NCBI RefSeq assembly: GCF_029607905.1
Contig: NZ_JAPHEH010000001.1
Span: 401,530-465,529, forward strand
DNA length: 64,000 nucleotides
Direction of reading: 5' to 3'
DNA from: Thiovibrio frasassiensis
GTDB lineage: Bacteria > Desulfobacterota > Desulfobulbia > Desulfobulbales > Desulfurivibrionaceae
Shown here: one piece after another, positions 63,650-64,000 of the stretch
Position numbering within the stretch: position 1 is the first letter of the stretch
Layout: each line of letters opens with the position of its first letter
Made by a program: the position numbers and the translations under genes
Notes under the pieces: generated by a model
What the model was told of the DNA's origin: nothing
What the model saw: the letters and a program-made list of their open reading frames with translations, nothing else
The model's database searches: none

Positions 63650-64000
63650 TCAGGCCCGTTTGGCTCGCTTGTAGACTATCTCGATATAGTTGAAAAAGGC
63701 CATCATCAGGCCGACACAGAAGAACCCGGCAAAAGGAAGGACGAAGAACAAGAGCGGCTTAAAGCCCAGCACGTCGTAGCCGAGCAGGGTGCCCATGCCC
63801 AACAGCTCGCGGACAAAGCCCAGGGCCATCATCCCGAACATAAAGCCCAGCCCCATGCCGATGCCGTCCCAAAACGAGGCGTTGACGCTCTCCTTACTGG
63901 CGAACATCTCCAAGCGCATGGTGATGATGGCGAAGGCCACGATGAGTTTGATGAAGATGCCCATCTTGGCGTAGGCCTCGGGCAGGTATGCGGCGAGAAC
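63650..64000 (-). CDS. rnfE: Rnf complex subunit RnfE (3' part; runs off the window)
   Basis: The visible 117 C-terminal residues begin VLAAYLPEAYAKMGIFIKLI and contain the RnfE/RnfA-family stretch DGIGMGLGFMFGMMALGFVRELLG, then LLFFVLPFAGFFCVGLMMA and a basic end. The 5' part lies beyond the right edge, along with the expected rnfC, rnfD and rnfG. The order E-A-B agrees with the usual rnfCDGEAB. Confidence 0.92.
   Translation of the reverse strand, partial: VLAAYLPEAYAKMGIFIKLIVAFAIITMRLEMFASKESVNASFWDGIGMGLGFMFGMMALGFVRELLGMGTLLGYDVLGFKPLLFFVLPFAGFFCVGLMMAFFNYIEIVYKRAKRA

Overview
The window looks like the chromosome of an anaerobic, diazotrophic Desulfobacterota-type bacterium (Desulfobulbia-like is my best guess, from gene content only). 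Reasons: a Mo-nitrogenase operon of the anaerobe type with two PII-like genes (nifI1, nifI2) between nifH and nifD, an Rnf complex, a dodecaheme-type periplasmic cytochrome, and Gram-negative cell-wall and lipoprotein genes. Most genes are GC-rich. The stretch from about 22.7 to 26.5 kb is strikingly AT-rich and foreign in style.

Layout. 0-5.8 kb: mreBCD-mrdA-mrdB rod-shape operon (+). 5.8-9.6 kb: heme block (-) with a radical SAM/SPASM gene, hemE, an HD-domain gene and hemH. 9.6-14.6 kb: PIN-PhoH ATPase (-), then nadE overlapping a multiheme cytochrome gene (+). 14.7-20.7 kb: a duplicated module of exported TPR-PDZ and TPR lipoproteins, with the relic of a third copy, plus a secreted coiled-coil protein. 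20.7-22.7 kb: higBA, a HicB-like gene, a decayed antitoxin, a metallophosphoesterase and a decayed cytochrome 3' end. 22.7-26.5 kb: three AT-rich orphan genes, each followed by an attC-like hairpin (an integron cassette array without an integrase in view), each with an RX4H motif as in HEPN RNases, then yefM-yoeB. 26.6-38.3 kb: aldo/keto reductase, a CAP protein, a binding protein-kinase-regulator signalling trio, an MFS transporter, hisD, a CheY/HD-GYP pair and carbonic anhydrase.

38.4-57.5 kb is the nitrogen island. nifA (-) faces nifH-nifI1-nifI2-nifD-nifK, a NifB-like gene that has lost the radical SAM cysteines, a [2Fe-2S] ferredoxin and five small genes including a Nif11 peptide. A strong terminator follows. 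A second sigma-54 promoter then drives nifE-nifN-nifB-(83-aa orf)-nifV. Both nif promoters carry TGGCAC-N5-TTGC about 100 bp downstream of a TGT-N10-ACA NifA site. amtB and glnK (-) follow, after a class I amidotransferase gene. No nifU or nifS is in the window. The design suggests NifA/sigma-54 transcription, NifI1/NifI2 control of activity, and GlnK/AmtB ammonium sensing.

57.7-64 kb: aat, gluQ (-), a DUF3786-like Fe-S protein (-), then apbE, rnfB, rnfA and the 3' part of rnfE (-). RnfA has an unusual exported N-terminal extension. The rnf operon continues past the right edge.

No rRNA, tRNA, transposase or CRISPR array was found. Palindromic repeats sit in several intergenic gaps. All family assignments come from reading motifs; no database search was run.
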